Assembly: GCF_947255105.1 (NCBI RefSeq) | Contig: NZ_CAMYFP010000014.1 | Coordinates: 1 to 29,550, forward strand | DNA length: 29,550 nt | Reading direction: 5' to 3' | DNA from: an uncultured Campylobacter sp. | Lineage (GTDB): Bacteria > Campylobacterota > Campylobacteria > Campylobacterales > Campylobacteraceae | Shown: positions 29,288-29,550 of the stretch, in pieces | Position numbering within the stretch: position 1 is the stretch's first letter | Layout: each line of letters opens with the position of its first letter | The notes under the pieces: generated by a model | Told to the model about the DNA's origin: nothing | Database searches by the model: none | The model's input: the letters and a program-made list of their open reading frames with translations, nothing else | Program-made: the position numbers and the translations under genes

Positions 29288-29550
29288 GAAATCAATAGTA
29301 GCGATAAAGATGAAATAATTTATAATCTCCGATTATGCGGGAAATTTGATGAAGCTATGTTGGACGGAATTCATGTTGAGAAAATGGCTGTTAATTGTTA
29401 CGGCGAAATAATACAAGAAGAATTCGATACAAATTCATCAGATTATAAGCAATACATAAATTTGATTTCGCAATATCAAAATTTGCATACCGATAAATCA
29501 GCTCAATTTGACTTTTATAGAGAAAATGAAAAGGCTATCGAAGAAGCCAA
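29051..29550 (+). CDS. Two-TM envelope protein, candidate immunity protein B (partial)
   Basis: Runs off the window; 166 codons are visible with no stop. Residues 1-79 are identical to copy A, including both membrane helices. Residues 80-133 differ strongly from A's 80-140 (7 residues shorter), keeping only LDGIH-EK and a few positions. From QYINLISQYQNLHTD to the window end the proteins are again nearly identical (one change, DKSAQ for DESAQ). The start and RBS are the same as copy A. The conserved-variable-conserved pattern suggests a specificity segment in the predicted periplasmic domain. Function is inferred as for copy A. Confidence 0.65.
   Translation, partial: MEIIISFVFAAYAFVSGIICVIVYMISKSNKAVAISVALCVLVPFYDVVPTRIIANKYCQIEPKSKIDKIVEYPKSVYVEINSSDKDEIIYNLRLCGKFDEAMLDGIHVEKMAVNCYGEIIQEEFDTNSSDYKQYINLISQYQNLHTDKSAQFDFYRENEKAIEEA

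Overview
The window is AT-rich Campylobacterota DNA, almost certainly a Campylobacter species. Evidence: gene content and order (polyprenyl synthetase-hemA-proS-fxsA-hemC-ubiD; methyltransferase-YkgJ-TPR-trpC-HIT; proA next to a YpdA-like oxidoreductase) match blocks I recall from C. jejuni, the recombinase looks like XerH, the menaquinone decarboxylase is of the futalosine-route type, and intergenic DNA is full of AAATTT words. I do not assign a species.

Layout. 1-213: degenerate AAATTT repeats. 214-1547: divergent rubrerythrin and a HAD phosphatase. 1642-9101: a tightly overlapping plus-strand operon for isoprenoid, tetrapyrrole and menaquinone synthesis plus prolyl-tRNA synthetase, ending in the nickel regulator NikR. 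9224-10921: two tandem paralogous periplasmic amino-acid-type binding proteins without a permease. 11154-11363: a consensus sigma70 promoter, tRNA-Gln and initiator tRNA-Met. 11364-12450: a ~1.05-kb islet with a RelE-like toxin/antitoxin pair and an orphan antitoxin-like gene, closed by a copy of the 3' end of the initiator tRNA, as expected of an old tRNA-targeted insertion. 12537-16171: xerH and a large AsmA/YhdP-like protein on the minus strand. 16122-17902: mltG and mdh. 17916-19148: proA, convergent with mdh. 19226-25966: housekeeping genes in close succession (YpdA-like reductase, TrmN6-like methyltransferase, cysteine-cluster protein, TPR protein, trpC, HIT protein, ribB with a degenerate RibA domain, a DinB-type polymerase).

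25967-29550 is an accessory, recombined region and the most interesting part. It has frameshifted remnants leading into an RTX/EF-hand calcium-binding protein truncated at its C-terminus, then a two-TM protein, then a lipase class 3-like N-terminal fragment truncated at exactly the same repeat boundary, then a second copy of the two-TM protein running off the window. The two copies share a perfect 337-bp repeat (leader plus N-terminal coding), diverge over a central ~55-60 residues, and converge again. I read this as a toxin-fragment/immunity-gene cassette array built by recombination at a structured leader; the sequence shows the architecture, while the immunity role is inference.
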